Notes: a model not told the origin generated them from the sequence alone. A DNA stretch of 64,000 bases from Diphasiastrum complanatum (GCA_029204225.1 CM055097.1:69802572-69866571), one strand, 5' to 3'; positions 11,186 to 23,229 are shown, counted from the first letter of the stretch. Program-made: numbers and translations.

Positions 11186-11889
11186 TGGCGATGTAGAAGG
11201 GATTGGAAGATGTGTGTGGAGCAAGGTATGGTGCGAGAAAAGAGGGTTTGTGAAAGATGGAGGTTGGGAAAATAAGGATGGAAGGTAAAGTGTTGTAAAG
11301 TGGATGTGTGCTTGCAAGGAGGAATTCGAAGTAAGTCGTGGAATAAAGGATTGGGACGGAATGTGGTTGGTTAAGAAGATGGGAGGTAGAAGTTCGGAAA
11401 ACGGAAAAGGTGAGGATGTTGGGCAAGGATGGAGATGTGTGGAAATGGATGTATGGATGTGGGAAATGAACTGGATGTAAACAACAGGTTTTGTGATGTT
11501 GATGATAGTTTTTTTCAATATTGTAATGGGAGCGTGATGAATGCTCACGTGACACTACCCCTCATAATGCGCAAAATTGCAAAATGATTTGTTTCCTGCC
11601 AGCGATGTTAGGTTTGGAGATGTTTGGTGATGGTGCTCTCAATGGTATGCAAACGATGGTGGTGGATAGTCGGTGGAGATGGTGTGGAGACGATGACAAA
11701 AGTAAGAAACAACAGAGTGCCAGAATCATGCATAGGAGCAAGGAAATCGCCAGTAGATCGTCACAAAAAAATGCCAGAATTCGCACTTCGTTGAGGTGCA
11801 AATGGCGTCGAGGTGATGGCATTTATAGATGTCGTCGTCTGGTTTCGGATGAGATGGGATGTGCCAGTTCGTTTAATTTTGAATTGGGA
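11186..11889. other. Spacer between the two minisatellite arrays
   Basis: About 700 bases of unique, purine-rich plus strand (repeated GGAAG/GGATG words) and pyrimidine-rich minus strand. The minus frame 11548-10982 is long but has biased His/Pro/Ser/Thr composition and runs into array 1, so I do not call it a gene. I see nothing else. Confidence 0.4.
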
Positions 11890-12385
11890 ACCTCTGGTCA
11901 AGATTTGATAGGTTCTTTGGTCAAAATCTGATGGGTGCTCCGGTTGAGATCTGATGAGTGGCTCGGTCGAGATCTGACAGGTGCTTCGGTTGAGATCTAA
12001 TGAGTGCCTCGGTCAAGATCTGACAGGTGCTTCGGTTGAGATCTGATGAGTGCCTCGGTTGAGATCTGATAGGTGCTTCAGTTGAGATCTGATGAGTGGC
12101 TCGGTCGAAATCTGACAGGTGCTTCGGTTGAGATCTAATGAGTGCCTCAGTCGAGATTTGACAGGTGCTTCGGGTGATTCAACAGGACGCTTTGGTCGAG
12201 ATTCAACTATATGATTCGGTCGAGATTCAACTGTATGCTTCGGTCAAGATTCAACTGTACGCTTCGATCGAGATTCAATAGGACGTTGCGCTCCGGTTGA
12301 GATCTGATACAAACCCGTCGGTTGAAATCTGATACAAACCCATCGATTGAGATCTAACAGAAACTCGTCGGTTGAGATCTGATAG
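11890..12385. repeat. Minisatellite array 2, 23-bp unit in 46-bp dimers
   Basis: The unit is CGGTTGAGATCTGATGAGTG plus three bases. Two variants alternate: one with ...TCTGACAGGTGCTT and one with ...TCTGATGAGTGCCT, so the repeat period is effectively 46. At about 12175-12275 the unit changes to CGGTCGAGATTCAACTGTAT with ATTCAACT, and the last copies (12290-12385) carry CTGATACAAACCC. It shares the CGGTYGAGAT core with array 1 and so has a common origin. Confidence 0.88.
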
Positions 12386-12786
12386 AATCCCATTATGATG
12401 GAATGGAGCTATTTGATGCAAATGAAGAACTTCAAGGAAAAAAATACGACTGTGGCTCACAGTAGAAGTTCTTATGGGAAAGGTGTATCTCAATGAATGT
12501 TTGTATGCTTAGTTGGGAATATTGAGATACCAGACAGACAGAAATGAGGTGGGCAAAAAGTGTCAGAATCTTTTGCATATGGTGTAGCCTATCATTTGTT
12601 GACCAGAACATTCATGACAAATGGGTATTTACAGAAAAAAAAATGCAGAGAAAGTAAATAAGTACAGGTATGAATTATAAACAAGAAGCGAGGTTAATGC
12701 AAAACGAGAATAATAAGCAAGAAAATAAGAAAATAAAAGAAAATAAAAAGAATAAAAAATGTAATATATATACTAGGGAAAAGGTG
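12386..12786. other. Spacer between array 2 and Gypsy pol
   Basis: AT-rich, with A-rich runs at 12640-12780 on the plus strand. Probably the untranslated region just after pol in the minus-strand element. No gene or further repeat seen. Confidence 0.45.
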
Positions 12787-13840
12787 TTAAATTGGGTCAA
12801 CAAAAAACAACTCTTTGTAATACCGTCGTAGACGACCACCGTTGACGACAATGTCTAGGAGAATTATGTCAAGTGTTTGCAACTGGACTGCACCATTAGA
12901 AAAGATTTTATTAATAACATACGGTCCCTCACTTCGGAATTTCAATTTGCTGGGGTGCTTCTTTGATGTATAAAGAAGCACCTGGTCACCTAAGTGTAGA
13001 TCTTTATTTCGTAAGTGACGATCATGCCAGGCCTTTTGGTGTCATTTGTTAACCAATTGTGCGTGGTAAGATATAAGTCTTGTCTCGCATAACTGGGCTA
13101 ACATAAATAGCTTGGCTTTGACTTGTTGCTCAATTGTAGCTTTTTCACATAGATCTTAAGAAAAAGCTTCCATGACTCTTAGCGAAGGGACTAAGAATTC
13201 TACGGGCATTACCGCCTCTTGACCATATACTAAGTGAAAAGGGGTAATCCACCCAGTGGCTTTCTTCGGGGTAGTGCGATAAGCCCAGATAGCTGAAAAA
13301 AATTTTGTTTCCCAATCAGAGCGACTGGTTTCAACTATCTTAGTCAAAATTTTACATATCGTCTTGTTAGTTGATTCGGCCTGGCCATTACATCTAGGAT
13401 AGTACAGTGTATTGTTTCTTTGAACGACAAGGTAATGGCGTAGTAAATTATCAATGACAGCATTTAAAAAATGCGTGCCGTGATCACTAACTAGCTCTAT
13501 AAGGCAGCCAAAACGTGTAATAATGTTTTTGTAAAGAAAATGTGTGACAGTTTTTGCGTTGGCATCCTTTGTTGCTCGAGCCTCAGCCCACTTAGTAGGC
13601 TTCACCTTCTATAATGGGAGTCAGTGGTGTGAAGTTTGCTTTGGTATTTTTCTTGGCTTGTTGACAGACCACATGTTTTAATGACAACAAATGTGTCCTT
13701 AAATAAAGATGGCCACCACAATCCTGCTTGAAGGATAATCTTAGCTGTGGCTTCAGCAAAGAAGTGGCCACCGCCAATGCCCTCATGAGCCTGAGATATG
13801 ATAGGTCGTATCTCAAATTCATAAGCACATCGTCGAATTA
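12787..13840 (-). pseudogene. Gypsy integrase (internal deletion)
   Basis: The zinc-binding region begins near 13840 (HEGIGGGHFFAEATAKIILQ then AGLWWPSLFKD) and its CxxC part continues in another frame with VVCQQAKKNTKANF near 13660. The core then resumes at KWAEARATKDANA near 13590, so the stretch containing the first catalytic aspartate is missing. SDHGTHF (second Asp) is near 13485 and NGQAESTNK (Glu) near 13385. AIWAYRTTPKKATGWITPFH and LVYGQEAVMPVEF follow near 13280-13200, and the C-terminal KLKFRSEGPYVINKIFSNGA near 12940. It inserted element DNA in intact relatives; here it is dead. Confidence 0.85.
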
Positions 13841-13849
13841 TATCATCAA

Positions 13850-14640
13850 TGGCCCTTTTGTAAAGTTGTCCCGCTATTAACTGAAAGGGCACTGCTTTAG
13901 GCAAAAAAATTCTTTTTTCCACCGTATTCAGGCCTTCTTTGAGTCTGCCTGTTGTGAGAAACTGAGTTATCTCCTCATCCCATAAGGGTGTAGCATCAAT
14001 CTGAAAAAGACATGCATCAGGAAAATCATCGTTGACTGGTGCAGTTGCTTTTTCAACATTCGGTAGCCGGGAAAGGTGATCCGCCATGAAATGTTGGGTC
14101 CCTTTCTGAACGACTATGCGGAAATTAAATTCCTCTAATATCAACAGCCATCAAGCTATACATCCCGTTTTACAAGATTTATTAACGATATATAATTGGT
14201 CTTGATGGTCGGTGTAGAATGCAAACGTCTGGCCTAATAAATAATGTCTTAGTTGTTGTACAACATAGACCATAGCCAATGCTTCTCTCTCAATGGTTGT
14301 ATAGTTTACTTCAGCAGGCACCAATTGCCTGCTCAAGAAACATATTGGGAAGTCTTTGCCATACTCGCCCGGTTGTGCAAGAAGACCGCCAATGGCATAC
14401 TTACTGGCATCAGTATGCACATGAAACTCTTGTATAATCTGGCTAGCGGAGTATGGGTGCCATGGTAAGGGCTGTTTTCAACTCCTCAAAGGCTTTAATT
14501 TGTTCTTCGGTCCAGCGAGGATCTACCACAACTAAATAAATGAGGTGTGCCTTGCTAGCATAATCGAGTATAAAGATGCGATAATAATTTGTATGACCGA
14601 GGAAGACGTAAACTTTCTTCACTGTTGTAGGTAAGCGCAT
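13850..14640 (-). pseudogene. Gypsy RNase H and tether region
   Basis: Linker with VYVFLGHTNYYRIFI near 14610-14570 (usual GFxGxxxYYRRFI), then the RNase H core: MHTDASKYAIGGLLAQPG near 14420, EREALAMVYVVQQLRHYLLG near 14290 and FYTDHQ near 14215, giving the catalytic D, E and D. Downstream is EEFNFRIVVQKGTQHFMADH then LSRLP near 14135-14070, the conserved end of Gypsy RNase H. A stop near 14150 and a frameshift near 14450 break it. Confidence 0.85.
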
Positions 14641-15627
14641 TTCAGCTATAACCTTGATTTTTGATGGGAATACCGTCCTTTAAAATTATATGCCCGAGTA
14701 CAACCCCATGGGTGACCCATATTTGGCATTTATCAGGGTTTAGTGAGATTCCAAATCTACGACAACGAATGAAGTTTTTCTCCAGTGCGTCAAGGTGTGT
14801 AGCTGCTGAGGAATGTACACCTAGATCGTCGAGATAAATCTCTTCAATTCGATGTAACAGGTCTTGGAAGGCCAGTCGCATGACCCTCTGGAAAGTTGAA
14901 GGGGCGTTGCATAAGCCAAAAGGCATAACGTTATAGGCATAAAACCCGTTCTCTGTGGCAAAGGCCGTTTTATGTTTATCTTCAGGGGCTATTTGAAGAA
15001 GGAAATAATCGTTGAATCCATCCAAGAAGCTGAAAGCTTCAGCTCTCCTGCCATTTCCTCTAAGATTTGGGTCGTTAAAGGTAAGGGAAAATGGTCTTTC
15101 TTCATAACCAGCATTAAGGTTTTTAAGATCGACACAGATACAAAGTTTGCCGTTCTTTTTGGGGACAACCACAATGGTGATACCCAATCAGTATGTTGAA
15201 CTTCATAAATGAAGCCAACATCCATCAATTTCTTAATATCTTCATCGATCCGCTCATGATAGACAGGGTTAGATCTATAAGATTTAGCCCTAACAAGCTT
15301 AGCATTGTCTTCTAAAGGAATCGTATGGACCACTATTTCAAGTGGGATTCCTTTCATTTCTGTATAATTCCATGCAAATACATCCCTGTATTTGCAAAGC
15401 AGAGTTTCCCAATTATAAAGTTGGGCTGATGACACATGTGCACCAGCACGAACTATTTGATCTATCTCCTCATCAAGATCTTTAAGGTTTAGCATAATTG
15501 TTTTAGTTGGTCCTTCAAAGGAGTTGGAACTTGGTGTAGGTTCCCGGTGTGGCTGTGATAACTGGATAACAACATCATCCAATGTGAAATATTTGGACTT
15601 CTGTGGAAGATCGAAGGGTGGTTCCAC
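14640..15627 (-). pseudogene. Gypsy reverse transcriptase
   Basis: N-terminal MKGIPLEIVVHTIPLED near 15360, then GFIYEVQHTDWVSP near 15210. After a frameshift near 15190: VVVPKKNGKLCICVDLKNLN, FLDGFNDYFLLQIAPEDKHK, TAF, YNVMPFGLCNAPSTFQRVMR, and the catalytic IYLDDLGVHSS near 14840-14820 with both aspartates. LNPDKCQIWVTHGVVLGHII closes the domain near 14730. Apart from the frameshift at about 15185 the two halves are fairly well preserved. Confidence 0.9.
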
Positions 15628-15781
15628 AAAGTTGTCGGGGACTTTGGGAATCGTCTGAGTTGAGGCACTACCTGAGGTGGAAGCTTGGTCTGATTGTTTG
15701 GTTTTTGTCTCCTTAGACGAGGGCTTTATCAGCTATTTAAGCTTCTCACGCATTTGTTTTTGACGCTCGATTGATTTTGTA

Positions 15782-16690
15782 TCAACTATGCCAGACTTTG
15801 TTTGGATACACATCCCATGTATATACTTTGGGTTTGGGCCTGTATGCTTGTGTGTTGGGTACTTTGGATGTCAGTTGGACGTGAACCAACGACCCTGGTA
15901 ACTTGATCTCCTGAGGAATTGCTTTTGGCGGATAAGGTTGGGCATCTAGATATAGGAGGACATGTTCATCCATCATTTCTACATCATCCATGGAAAGCAT
16001 ACCTTTTTTCCGAAACATGGGCGGTAGAGACGATAGGTTCTCCTGGGCACCAAGCTATAGGAATCGGGTCAATCGTAATAATTGGGATGATGGGTGTATC
16101 AATATCTGTAGAAGGTGGGAGAATATCCACATTTTCTGCAGCAGTTTCGATACAACATCGATTGGAATCAACACAATCCACAGTGGCTAGTGCTTGATCC
16201 CAATTGATTATGTCCGTGGATCTTGTATAGTGGCCATTTAGTTGGATCGGGACACTATTTGATTCGTCATATATTGTTGATGACCAATCATCATAAACTT
16301 TAACAGGCTTGACATGGCCAGTTGAGTCAACAGTGACTCGTTTATCGTGATTGCCAAAGGTGATTTTGCTATGCTTCCAATCTTGGACAACACCTGCCAT
16401 CTGGAGCCAGGGTGTTCCAAGAAGGAGTTTATAAGTATGGACATCTTCTGGTAATTCTAAGATGACACAATCAGTCACAAATTTGGCACCTGCTATTCGA
16501 ACTTTAATATTTGATAAATGACTAGCAGGGTCTATAACTCGTTGATTAGCCATGCAAAGTTTATATCATGGTTGATCGAGGGTATGGAAGCCCCATGACT
16601 TCGCCAATGACAAAGCCATTATATTGACGCCTGATCTGCTATCAAGGATAGCATATACTATGGGATAGTCTTTATAGGACAAAGGTAAGG
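15782..16690 (-). pseudogene. Gypsy aspartic protease region
   Basis: Reading minus from about 16665 gives YAILDSRSGVNIMALSLAKS, where the catalytic triad should be DSG or DTG; here it is DSR, so the protease is inactive. It continues through a long frame (16553-15984) with CVILELPEDVHTYKLLLGTP and WLQMAGVV, the usual LLGRPWL-like block of plant Gypsy protease. A linker with no clear motif runs to the RT. A stop near 16560 separates the active-site part from the rest. Confidence 0.75.
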
Positions 16691-16987
16691 TGATGCTATT
16701 CCCCTTAGAAACACCTATATTCAGCAGATTTATAGGAATCTGGAGAATTTCAGGAATCTCTTCTGTTTTCTATTGTTCATCAGGAATAGTAGGTAGCTGA
16801 AAACTACGATGGATATAACGTTGAAGCCCAGTGAAGGATTTTATCACGCTATGGAACGACATGGTGAGTTGAGCTTGCAGGAGGTCAGAAAATACTTCTC
16901 TTCAAGTCCCTATAGAAATTGCTCCTTTTCGGGGATTTGAGCTGATAACAGACTTTTCGTATGTTCTTCCTCTTGCAAAAACTCATC

Positions 16988-18340
16988 TCAAAATTCCTCG
17001 TATTGCGTTTGTTCCATGGTTAGGTCTAGGTAATCTTTTGGTAATGTGGAAGCCATCAAGTGGCTTCCTTGCAGGTCAGCTGATTTTATATTGTTTTGCT
17101 TCTGTTCTTGTTGTTGGCGTTGTGCTCTAGTTAGAATTCTAACAGGTTCGGATGATATATGACGTGCTGGAAGAATCTTGTTAGGTTGTTTAGAACAATC
17201 CTTGAAACTGTGTTTGCGAACACAGTTTGGACATTCTGCATGGTATTGGTTTTTAACTTTACAGCCAACCATGAAGTGTCCTGTTTCACCACAAATAAAG
17301 CAGCGGTTGCTCATTGGTCCTGTCGCGATAGCGTAACCATCTTGGATGGCTAGTTATGCTGGATTTTTTGGTGGTGTGAAATACTCATCCCGTTTGCACA
17401 AGCATGAGTTATCAGTTTGATATTGTTGGGAACTAGATGGTGGAAGTGTTGTATCATGATGATATGAGTAATCATAGGAGTTTCTACCATATGTGCTTGT
17501 CTCGAGGATGCCTATGTTTTTGTGCTCCTAGATTAGTTTGTCCTCTTGGAGGTGGTCCTAAGAGTGCCAACTGTGGTTGAGGTTCGTGTCTAGGTTGTCT
17601 GGGCAACTCTTGTATATGGACTTGGTTGTTTCGTGGTTGGTAGTGCGTGTGTTGGTTCTGTGAAACAAACGGTTGTCGAGGAGGTTGATAATGTCCCCCT
17701 GACTGGTTGTGAGGCTGGTTCCTTGGGTTATAATAGCAATAAAATGATGTATGCTCCATAAAGTCATAGATGTCACATTTGATCAATGAAGTATCTGGGA
17801 CTTGCTGGTATGAAGGGCGTTCATTGCCAGTATGTGCACCTCGACAATGAGACCACCATGTGTTCTCTCGTCTATGGTGGATTTGGCCAGTGGGTAACTG
17901 ACCTGGCATTGAACTCTGGATAGACTTAAGAGTGTTTTGAAACTCTTTCGTGAGTTTCTCCATCTGTTGTTGGTGTTGCTGGTTAAGCAACTCCATTTGT
18001 GTTTTCCACAACTGCTCTCATGTTTCGTCGTTTGGTCGAGCTTCTTGGACAGCACGATGTGCTCACCGTTCACGTGGCTCATTGACATCTGAACCCTTGT
18101 CTTCTTCTTGAATGGCATCAGACATGGCTTGTTTCAATGATGTGTATTCATCATTGGAGCGAAGCTCACGTCATATCCATCGTGGGAGTCCAACAAGGAA
18201 CCAAATTATGAGCATAGACTCAATGGATTGCTCTGGTACCTAACTTTTTAAACTTTTAAATCGTTCAATGTAGTCACGTACTTTCTCCTCTTTTGTCATT
18301 TTGATGTTACTGAGCTTGACAGAAGGACTTTCAACATCAC
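16988..18340 (-). pseudogene. Gypsy gag (5'-truncated)
   Basis: From 18340 down: LWRDVESPSVKLSNIKMTKE and EEKVRDYIERFKSL, the Retrotrans_gag pattern; then a Gln-rich and Asn/His-rich linker (LLNQQHQQQMEKLTKEF near 17985), and a CCHC zinc knuckle CFICGETGHFMVGC near 17305 with a second Cys/His cluster CPNCVRKHSFKDC. Multiple frameshifts and stops (near 18250, 18170, 18015 and 17480). It forms the particle and binds RNA in active elements. At 18340 the sequence changes abruptly to an unrelated Copia-like frame. Confidence 0.8.
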
Positions 18341-19330
18341 GCCAAAGCTATGAATTCGAAGGCACTTTGTGCACTTGAAGATACATCAATTAAGCTATTA
18401 AGTGCATATATAATGTTTCCAAAGACAACTTGCCTTGCTTGATCCATATGATTGAGCCTTGATGGCTCCATCTTGTTACTCAAAGTTTTTCTTGGAGTCC
18501 TTGGGTCTTGAGCTTGCTCCTCTACTTGACTTGACTCCAAACCATCAATGATTTGAATAAGGTGTTGATCCAAAGGTTCTTTTTCAAGTTTACAATATTC
18601 CACTCTTGAAAGATCACATTTCCACCATTGACAACTTCTTTGGTGGAAAACATGTAGATTCTACAATCTCTACTTGAAGAGCCTATCATTGAAGTAGGAT
18701 AATCTTTGGTCCTTACATTGGAATGATCATGCACAATGCATGTGGACACAAAAATTTCCAAAACAAATGATGTTTCATCTTTTATTACACTATTCAAACT
18801 ATTACAAAAATAGTTATCCAATGAAATTGCTTTATCAACAACAAATGTAGATTGAAAAGCATTCAACTTTATTGTATTGTTATATCTACATAAAGTACTA
18901 AACATCATCATTCTTAAAGATAAGAAACAAGTCACTTCATATCTATAAACACTATCTATGAACAAATCAAAGATAGTAGTGTCTCCAATGCTTTCCACCC
19001 TTGCAAGATGCACACTTGAATGGAAAATTTGCATGCAATTCGATGAATCGGCCGTTGTCATTGAGGACCTCCTTAAAACTCTCATGTTTTGAGGCTGATC
19101 ATCAAGATCTTCCTCTCTTTGATGTTCCTCCTCAATGCTAGCAAGATCACACTTTAACAAGATCTCCACTCGAGTGATCTCCTCCTTTTCCAAGTTCACA
19201 TTCTCAAAAGCAATATTAGCTTCCAATTTAAACAATCTTCTATATTTCAATCTTTTTGAAATGCAAACATCATTCTTCAAAATGGAATAAACTCCATGCT
19301 TAAAGTGGACATCCAAACCACTTTCAAAGT
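18341..19330 (-). pseudogene. Copia-like ORF without integrase core
   Basis: A 264-codon open frame (19316-18522) begins MDVHFKHGVYSILKNDVCIS and KRLKYRRLFKLEANI, which fits the region before Copia GAG-pre-integrase (G.xVxF...GxLFKLE). Near 18670-18610 it reads CRIYMFSTKEVVNGGNVIFQ, which resembles the Copia integrase C-terminal pattern RLYxPxTKxVxxSRDVxFxE. The roughly 170 codons between show no DDE motif, no GAG-pre-integrase zinc residues and nothing I recognise. After a frameshift near 18600 it continues with EKEPLDQHLIQIIDGLESSQ. It may be another cargo-bearing, integrase-less Copia derivative; that is inference. Confidence 0.5.
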
Positions 19331-21369
19331 ATAAGGATGCAAATTTGTAACTAGTGCACCATAATCCAAATCCTCATCTTATTGGCTCTTGAGGTCCAAT
19401 CATATTAAAAGGTGCAAATCAAGAGATTCAACCATGTTTAGAGGTCATCACATACTTTTTAGAGCAGAACTCAAGCCACCACTATATGGAAGTGAGCTCT
19501 CATTGTACTCGTTACACTTCTGGGAGATTTATTTTGGAGTTGTACAACCCATTTGTTATAAGTTATTAACAAACATGCACAATGAAGTCGACAACATGAA
19601 ACCTAGTTTATCCTTGAACACACCCAAGCTATGGACTTTTTCCATCCCTAGAGTAAATTTTAAAGCTTCCTCACCCTTGAGTCCGATGGAATAATCACAA
19701 CATGAAAGCTTTTGACTATGCTACTACAACATCGACTTTTATCAAAGTTTTGAGTATGATACTACAACATCAATTGATATTTTTTTTCTTGAGTTAAGTT
19801 GGCCTTGGATTCATGCTTAGCTTGAACGTGTGAGTATTAGAAATGTCTAATGATAAGCTTTCTAGTTGTACATACATCCAATATTAACTTTGTATCAGAC
19901 TTGAGTTGTCAAGTCACATGGTGGGTACTACTACTAGGGACCTTCATGAACCCTGAAAATCACATGTTACTTGCTACATATTAAACTCTATTTCACTCCT
20001 CTCCTTCCATGCCATTTACTAGCCAGAGACATCCATTTGCTAGCATGCCATGTGCTATGAAATTTTGCAAGCAAGATACAATGAAAACTCATGAAACTCG
20101 TAGATGATTTACTCGCAGAATGTCAAAACCCAATATTCAAGAATTTATGAATTCATGGTCATGCAAATTCCCTGGACTACTTTTAGGGTTCTTGGCTTGA
20201 ACCATTTATTGTGCCCTAGTGGCATTCCTCCCGACATAGAGGACGTTTTCAAGCATACATCGGAATTGAGCAACAACTGGTCCAATGGGTTCATGTTGAG
20301 CCCACGAACCTCTGGACACCTACCGTCTGAGGTTCTGATTGTTTTTTATTGAATTCGACCAATTCCTGGCTCGACGAGCCTAGAATCTCATGACTACATT
20401 TAGGATTTCTGGTTCAGATGCACATTTTGTTGTGAGTACTGAACTGTTTGGAGCTCAGTTTAGTCTTCTGGATTTGTCTCAATGTGTAGCACATGACGGA
20501 ACACAGGGTCTGAAAAACGGACTCCGTTCGACGACATTGGACCAATTCTCAGGAATGTTGGAAAGTAGTCCATTTAGTGACATTCTCCCCAACAGAAAGG
20601 GCATCTCTGGACAAACGACATCAGATGACCGTCTACCCTAATTGATTGGGGGATTACCGTCTACCCTACACCCCCTCCCTTTTGTATCCCAACAATCTTT
20701 TTTCCACCCACCTTCCTTTCACTTTCCCTCCCCTTTGACTTCATACATTTAATATAGCTTATAGTGTTGTTTTCTAACATAACTTTGATATGTGAAGAAA
20801 GCATTTCAACTCTAAAAGCTAACCCTAACCTAGTTTTTCCCATGTTGAAACTTTGTTTTGCCTTTTAAAATGTCATTTAAAACCCCCTCCGAAACATCTT
20901 TACACCTCCTTTCTATATCCGTCAAGCCCCACCCCAATCACCACTTTTGCTCTCCCAAATCCTAATTCTTAACCCACCTCTAGCCTTACCCATACTCTTT
21001 ACCATAAACCTAACCCTATTTTCCCCTCTTTTTTCACCCCCTAAAGTCTATGTTACATTTTCCAAAGAACATTCCTAGCTCTCCCCCAACATCGGTTCTA
21101 TCTCCACATCCTCTCTATCTCATAATCCATTAAGGCACTCCTACCCCCCTCAAAAAAAGTTGTAGATTACTCGTCAAAAAATAATGGAACTTAAGTTATC
21201 ATCACAATAACTTGATGATAAAGTAAACACAGAGTAGGTGGTGGGTCTACAAAGCTCCGACAAAGATAAAAAAAATTCACACAAAACTGGCTTGCATAAC
21301 TTGAGTCTTGGACAAAGATCTCATATGGAAATTGCATGGTTTTTTGTAACATAAGTGCTCCACATAAGA
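19331..21369. other. Non-genic, no recognised feature
   Basis: ORFs here are short and without motifs. Around 20150-20240 and 20385-20440 a phrase recurs in diverged form (GACTACTTTTAGGGTTCTTG against GACTACATTTAGGATTTCTG), suggesting an old tandem duplication of about 230 bases. From 20640 to 21130 the plus strand is strongly pyrimidine-rich (repeated ACCCCCTCC, CTTTCCC). No gene identified. Confidence 0.4.
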
Positions 21370-22040
21370 AAACATGTTAGATCTGTCATAAATAGGTAGA
21401 TAATGGAATGCGGAAAGTTCCTACTTCCAATGCATGACCACGCCTATCAAAAATTGAACAAAGCAGTAGCGATGGAAATCACGTTCAATCTTTAGCAACT
21501 AACTTTCACTAGATACTAAGTGATTACATAGCCAAATATAAAGTATTGAATTCTCAAACAATTTCTATCAGTAACAAAAGCAATACAGAGATGCATGACA
21601 TATATTGAACGCAATAAAAAATAGTATTGATTCAGAAAAACAAAATCAGATGCTAATGAGTGCAAGACAATAGCGGATAGAAACCGCGCATTCTAAAGCT
21701 GTCTCTGAGTAACTAAGAAAAAAGTTTGATAATAAGCAGCTCTACTGATAAGTAGTAGCACAATAGCAATTCTAAAATTAATCTCTAAAAGATTGAGCTA
21801 AAATGCTCAAGAGAGTTCAAGCTTGAAAGCTTGATAGAGAGCTAACTACAATACTTTTTGATTGTGAATGATCTGCTTGATGAGAGCGCAGGAAGTCTCG
21901 TGTAATAACACTCAACTCCTCCACGATTCACAATGTTGATTCGTTGAACATTGAAAAGAGATGTATGAACAGCTGATTTATAGTAAGTAATTAGGTCATC
22001 AAATGGGATTGCTAGTTGAGTAGTGTCCACTGGCATTCAT
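21370..22040. repeat. LTR-like relic
   Basis: Starts TGTTAGATCTGTC and contains GCATGACCACGCCTATCA and TAGCGATGGAAATCACG, close to GCATGACTATGCCTATCA and TAGTGATGGAAATCATG at 3229-3287 in the LTR of the 3.2-7.75 kb Copia element. Similarity fades after about 150 bases. Both ends are uncertain. Confidence 0.35.
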
Positions 22041-22209
22041 CCAGTTCCTTCTCAGAAATTGATTGCTAATAAGCGGTGAAAATTGGCCGTAAACAGTCTG
22101 TCTGCATAAATGAACTAAAACTGTTACTCTATAGAAATGAACTAAAACTGTCACAGGCGACAATGTCGGCCCTTTGCAAAAAAAATGAGTGTCTAAAATC
22201 TCATTTCCT

Positions 22210-22639
22210 TCATATTTGAGGTAGCTCCACAATTTGCCAGAGTCATTTCCTTAACATTTGAGATACTTTGAAAAATGCAAAAAATGCAACTCTACAGTTT
22301 TACTCGCAATTCATGATAGGCGAAAAATGCGAAAAAGATGACTTCCCACGAGTTACATCCATTTATAGCAGGTTCAAATCTAATTTGAAACTTGGTTTCC
22401 CTCCATAATGAAAAATCCTCCTATTTTTGTGACTAGATTCAATGTCTCTACTACTCAAATTTGAATCTTCTAAAACTCGTGTATTACAATTTTCCACACT
22501 TTCAAAAAGTGTTTATTCAAATTTTTTTAGACCAATACAACTTTGAAAAGTCAAACTCTTAGTCTAATATGAAAATTTGCCTCAATTGCCAAATATACAA
22601 ATATGACCAAAATAGCAAAACTAGTTGAAATTTCTCACA
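22210..22639 (-). repeat. Diverged family A-type LTR
   Basis: Minus strand starts TGTGAGAAATTTCAACTAG at 22639 directly after a purine tract (TTTTGAAGGAG). It then keeps the family A order: GAATAAACACTTTTTGAAAG, a GAGTTT..AGATTCAAATTTGA block, ACATTGAATCTAG, and CTATAAATGGATGTAACTCG as TATA region. It is clearly more diverged than the copies at 26.7, 44.2 and 63 kb, so it is an older relative. The element it belonged to would have extended to the right, but what follows is different sequence. Confidence 0.65.
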
Positions 22640-23229
22640 CTCCTTCAAAACTAGCTGAAATTTCTCACATTCACTGGTCCAAGACTGTAAAGTTCTATAG
22701 TTGGAATTGCTCCATTTTGTTTGTTATCTAGACTAGGAGGTATTTTCCATTTGTAAAATTCTCATTTACTCACTAAAAATTCTCTAGTGAATGTAGGCAA
22801 GGTAGGTGATAACGGCATAGTGATAGCAGCATATCATTAACTCCCAAAAATAGTGGTACAAACTTCCATCTTTCAAATGCATTGAAATATTATATATTCT
22901 AGAAGAAATGTTCAATGCTCAAAACACCACACTTGAGGAAGTAAATGATTGATTGAAAGCAAATTTGGAGGAGGTTGTACTTCATCTTTATTTAGTAGCT
23001 AAACCTACTTTGGATTATCTTTATATCTCTATTTGTCTAAAATTACAAAACTTGTAAATTAATTATAAAATGTTCGAGAACACGAAGGCATTGCATGTTC
23101 CAAATATGAGATCATTTCAATACATGATTTTTACGAAATTAGCTAATGGTTTCTATAAGAAGTGCATACAGATGGAGATACGTTTACCAGAAGAGAGGAA
23201 TTGTCAGGTGGCCTGAGCAGCAGTGCCCA
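22640..23229. other. Non-genic, no recognised feature
   Basis: AT-rich sequence. A second copy of GCTGAAATTTCTCACA directly follows the LTR end at 22639, a small duplication of the LTR start. No coding or repeat structure beyond that. Confidence 0.35.

Larger units (their letters stand above)
7757..18340 (-). mobile_element. Large Ty3/gypsy retrotransposon, 5'-truncated
   Basis: Minus-strand order: gag (18340-16988), protease (16690-15782), RT (15627-14640), RNase H (14640-13850), integrase (13840-12787), a spacer with two minisatellite arrays (12385-10790), an extra ORF region (10760-8619), a purine tract and a 3' LTR. RT-RNase H-integrase order defines Gypsy. The long region with tandem repeats and an ORF between pol and the 3' LTR recalls Tat/Athila-type plant Gypsy elements, which carry extra ORFs or an env-like ORF there; that lineage assignment is inference. 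The 5' end of gag and the 5' LTR are missing, cut at 18340. Confidence 0.8.

Noticed and set aside
10732-11555. Minus-strand ORFs of 129-188 codons over the first minisatellite array
   Set aside because: Ser/Thr/Pro-rich repeats caused by the array; no start context, domain or continuity with the neighbouring ORF.
11890-12385. CRISPR-like array
   Set aside because: Repeats are head-to-tail 23-base units without unique spacers, inside a plant retrotransposon.
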